DNA of 64,000 nt, taken from NCBI GenBank assembly GCA_964619955.1, contig CAZUJF010000004.1, forward strand, positions 124,001-188,000. The letters are read 5' to 3'. Positions 62,409 to 64,000 of this stretch are shown in pieces. The stretch comes from JACQFK01 sp964619955. GTDB taxonomy: Bacteria; Planctomycetota; MHYJ01; JACPRB01. The notes under the pieces were generated by a model. It was not told the origin of the DNA, ran no database searches, and saw only the letters and a list, made by a program, of their open reading frames with translations. The position numbers and the translations under genes were made by a program. The stretch's first letter is position 1; every line of letters begins with the position of its first letter.

Positions 62409-63368
62409 ATGAACTTGGAGAAGGCCCGCGAAATCCTCAAGGCGGAGGCGGCCGCGATCGTTTCGGTGGCCGTCCGCCTGGGAACCTCCTTCGAGACCGC
62501 CGTCGCCGCGCTGGCCTCCTGCAAAGGCCACGTCATCGTCACCGGCATGGGCAAGGCGGGCCTGATCGGCCAGAAGATCTCCGCCACCCTCGCCTCCACC
62601 GGCACCCCCTCGCTTTTCCTGCATCCCGCCGAGGCCTATCACGGGGACCTCGGCCGGGTGCTGCCGGACGACGTCGTCCTGGCGCTCTCCAACAGCGGGG
62701 AGACCGACGAGCTCGTGAAACTCCTCCCCTCGCTGAAGCAGCTGGGCACGAAACTCGTGGCGCTCACGGCGTCCAAGAGCTCGACCCTCGGATCGAACGC
62801 CGACATCGTGGTCGAACTCGGACGCATCGAGGAGGCCTGTCCGCTCGGCCTCGCCCCCTCCGCCACCACCACTGCCCTGCTCGCCCTGGGCGACGCCCTC
62901 GCGCTCTGCGTCCTCGAGGCGCGCGGCTTCGACAAGGAGCGCTTCGCCTTCTACCACCCGGGCGGCCAGCTCGGGCGCAAGCTGCTCCGCGTCTCCGAGG
63001 TCATGCGCAGCGGCGAGCGCAGCCCCGTCGTCAGGGAGGACACGCTCCTCAGCGACGCCATCGCCGCGATCACGAAGGCCCGCGCGGGCGCCGTCTCCGT
63101 GGCCGACGCCTCGGGGCGCCTGAGCGGCATCTTCACGGACGGCGACCTGCGCCGGACCATGAGCCGCAACCCCGGCCTGCTCACCGCCCGCATCGGCGAG
63201 GTGATGACCCGCGGGCCCCGGACGATCGGACCGGACCGCCTCGCCAGCGAGGCGCTGGGCGTGCTCCGCGAGAAGAAGATCGACGAACTCCCCGTCGTCG
63301 GCCCCCGCGGCGAGCCGCTGGGCATGATCGACGTGCAGGATCTGCTCGACGTCGGGGTGGCCCTTTGA
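62409..63368 (+). CDS. kdsD: Arabinose-5-phosphate isomerase KdsD/KpsF
   Basis: 319 residues. SIS domain (GHVIVTGMGKAGLIGQKISATLASTGTPSLFLHPAEAYHGDLG, LSNSGETDELVKLLP) and two C-terminal CBS domains (VMRSGERSPVVREDT..., VMTRGPRTIGPDRLASEAL...). Catalyses the first KDO-specific step, so LPS is expected. TTGA overlap with the LptC-like gene. Confidence 0.95.
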   Translation: MNLEKAREILKAEAAAIVSVAVRLGTSFETAVAALASCKGHVIVTGMGKAGLIGQKISATLASTGTPSLFLHPAEAYHGDLGRVLPDDVVLALSNSGETDELVKLLPSLKQLGTKLVALTASKSSTLGSNADIVVELGRIEEACPLGLAPSATTTALLALGDALALCVLEARGFDKERFAFYHPGGQLGRKLLRVSEVMRSGERSPVVREDTLLSDAIAAITKARAGAVSVADASGRLSGIFTDGDLRRTMSRNPGLLTARIGEVMTRGPRTIGPDRLASEALGVLREKKIDELPVVGPRGEPLGMIDVQDLLDVGVAL

Positions 63369-64000
63369 TCCTGGCGCTCCTCGCGCTTCTCGCGGTCCAG
63401 CAGCCCCCGCTTTCGAAGGACCCCATCCGGGACTGGATGTACCAGCGCAAGGAGATCAACCCCCGGACCGGCCGCGAGGAAGTCACCGTGATCCTGCAGG
63501 GCGCGGAAGCGGTCCCGCTGGACCTCACCAAGGGCAGGGAGATCTTTCAGGTCCGCGGCGCCGCCGCCCGCTACTTCACCGAGCCCCGGAAACCCGGCGA
63601 CAAGTCCGAGGAGATCCGCATCTCCGCGGAGCGGGCGCGCATGGACAACGCCGCCCGCGTCCTGGAGCTCAAGGACCGCGTCCGCGTCGAGAAGGCCGAC
63701 GGCAGCCTGCTCAGCACCCCCAGCGCCCTGCTGCGCTTCCACAGCCGCTGGGTCTGCCCCGCCTGCGGCACGCTCGAGGAGAAGGCGGGCCTCTGTCCGG
63801 ACCACAACACCGAGCGCCGCGAAAAGACGACGATCGACCTGGAATGCGACCGGGACTTCGAACTGCTCCGACCCGACGGCATCATCCGGGGCGAACTGCT
63901 TTCCGCCGACGACGCCATCCGCGAGCTCAAGATCCTGCGCAACGGCTTCCTGGAACTCTCGGGCGAGCCGGCCTCGATCGCCGGCGCCGCCACCGGCCCG
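63365..64000 (+). CDS. lptC: LptC-like periplasmic LPS-transport protein with zinc-ribbon insert (3' end cut by window edge)
   Basis: 212 open codons from a TTG at 63365 to the window edge. N-terminal signal-anchor (LILALLALLAVQ). The region RAAAARYFTEP-RMDNAARVLELKDRVRVEKADGSLLSTPSALLRF is the repeating beta-jellyroll pattern of LptC/OstA proteins. A cysteine cluster (CPAC, about nine residues, CPDH; residues about 131-149) interrupts it like a metal-binding insert. Placement directly after kdsD matches kdsD-lptC gene order in other diderms. Partial, so the full size is unknown. Confidence 0.75.
   Translation, partial: MILALLALLAVQQPPLSKDPIRDWMYQRKEINPRTGREEVTVILQGAEAVPLDLTKGREIFQVRGAAARYFTEPRKPGDKSEEIRISAERARMDNAARVLELKDRVRVEKADGSLLSTPSALLRFHSRWVCPACGTLEEKAGLCPDHNTERREKTTIDLECDRDFELLRPDGIIRGELLSADDAIRELKILRNGFLELSGEPASIAGAATGP

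Overview
The window is 64 kb of G+C-rich bacterial chromosome, gene-dense, with many ATGA/GTGA start-stop overlaps and no gene-free stretch above about 300 bases. The content points to a motile, outer-membrane-bearing relative of the Planctomycetota/PVC group. It has P- and L-ring flagellar genes, KdsD and an LptC-like protein, several Ser/Thr kinases (one fused to PEGA-like repeats and a formylglycine-enzyme-type domain), and a giant planctomycete-style ThuA/propeller/HEAT/c-type cytochrome protein. It also has SpoVG and a bacillithiol glycosyltransferase. The assignment is inferred from gene families only. I saw no rRNA, tRNA, CRISPR array or insertion sequence.

Layout. 1-9071 (minus): a flagellar operon, sORF-flgF-flgG-flgA-flgH-flgI-flgJ-flgN-flgK-flgL, behind a textbook sigma-54 promoter; flgL runs off the left edge. 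9202-15241 (minus): a pseudaminic-acid cluster pseB-pseC-pseG-pseI-pseH-methylase-SpsF-type cytidylyltransferase, probably for flagellin or surface glycosylation. 15293-17428: a PIN-TRAM membrane protein and dGTPase. 17508-22972 (minus): purH-ridA-bshA-DUF1015-aminotransferase, ending in a strong terminator. 23075-25827: a flippase-like membrane protein, glyA and rpmB. 25971-29325 (plus): two near-identical pilM copies (the first broken by a 100-N assembly gap), then pilN and pilO. 29395-33165 (minus): an FHA/TPR-like protein, a small unknown, a FliM-FliN fusion and an FtsB-like protein. 33226-43136 (plus): psd-pssA-folK-panC-ispE-spoVG, selA, then miaB-ribD-HAD-unknown. 43181-45426 (minus): an AAA/DUF4143 ATPase flanked by 19-bp direct repeats, and a methyltransferase. 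45488-50771: the giant cytochrome protein and a divergent DUF72 gene around a perfect 14-bp palindrome. 50768-58116: two kinases, hemL, a small secreted-type protein and a nucleotidyltransferase. 58113-62345 (minus): a trans-sulfuration PLP enzyme, an ABC permease/ATPase pair and a terpenoid-cyclase-fold secreted protein. 62409-64000 (plus): kdsD and a partial LptC-like gene.

The most striking property is regulatory. At least a dozen transcription units start with a readable -35/-10 promoter whose -10 hexamer lies only about 7-13 bases before the start codon, without room for a Shine-Dalgarno sequence. These mRNAs should be leaderless. The same geometry holds at the sigma-54 flagellar promoter, where it points to an unannotated 44-residue ORF as the first flagellar gene. 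Internal genes of operons, by contrast, often have recognisable GGAG-type ribosome binding sites.
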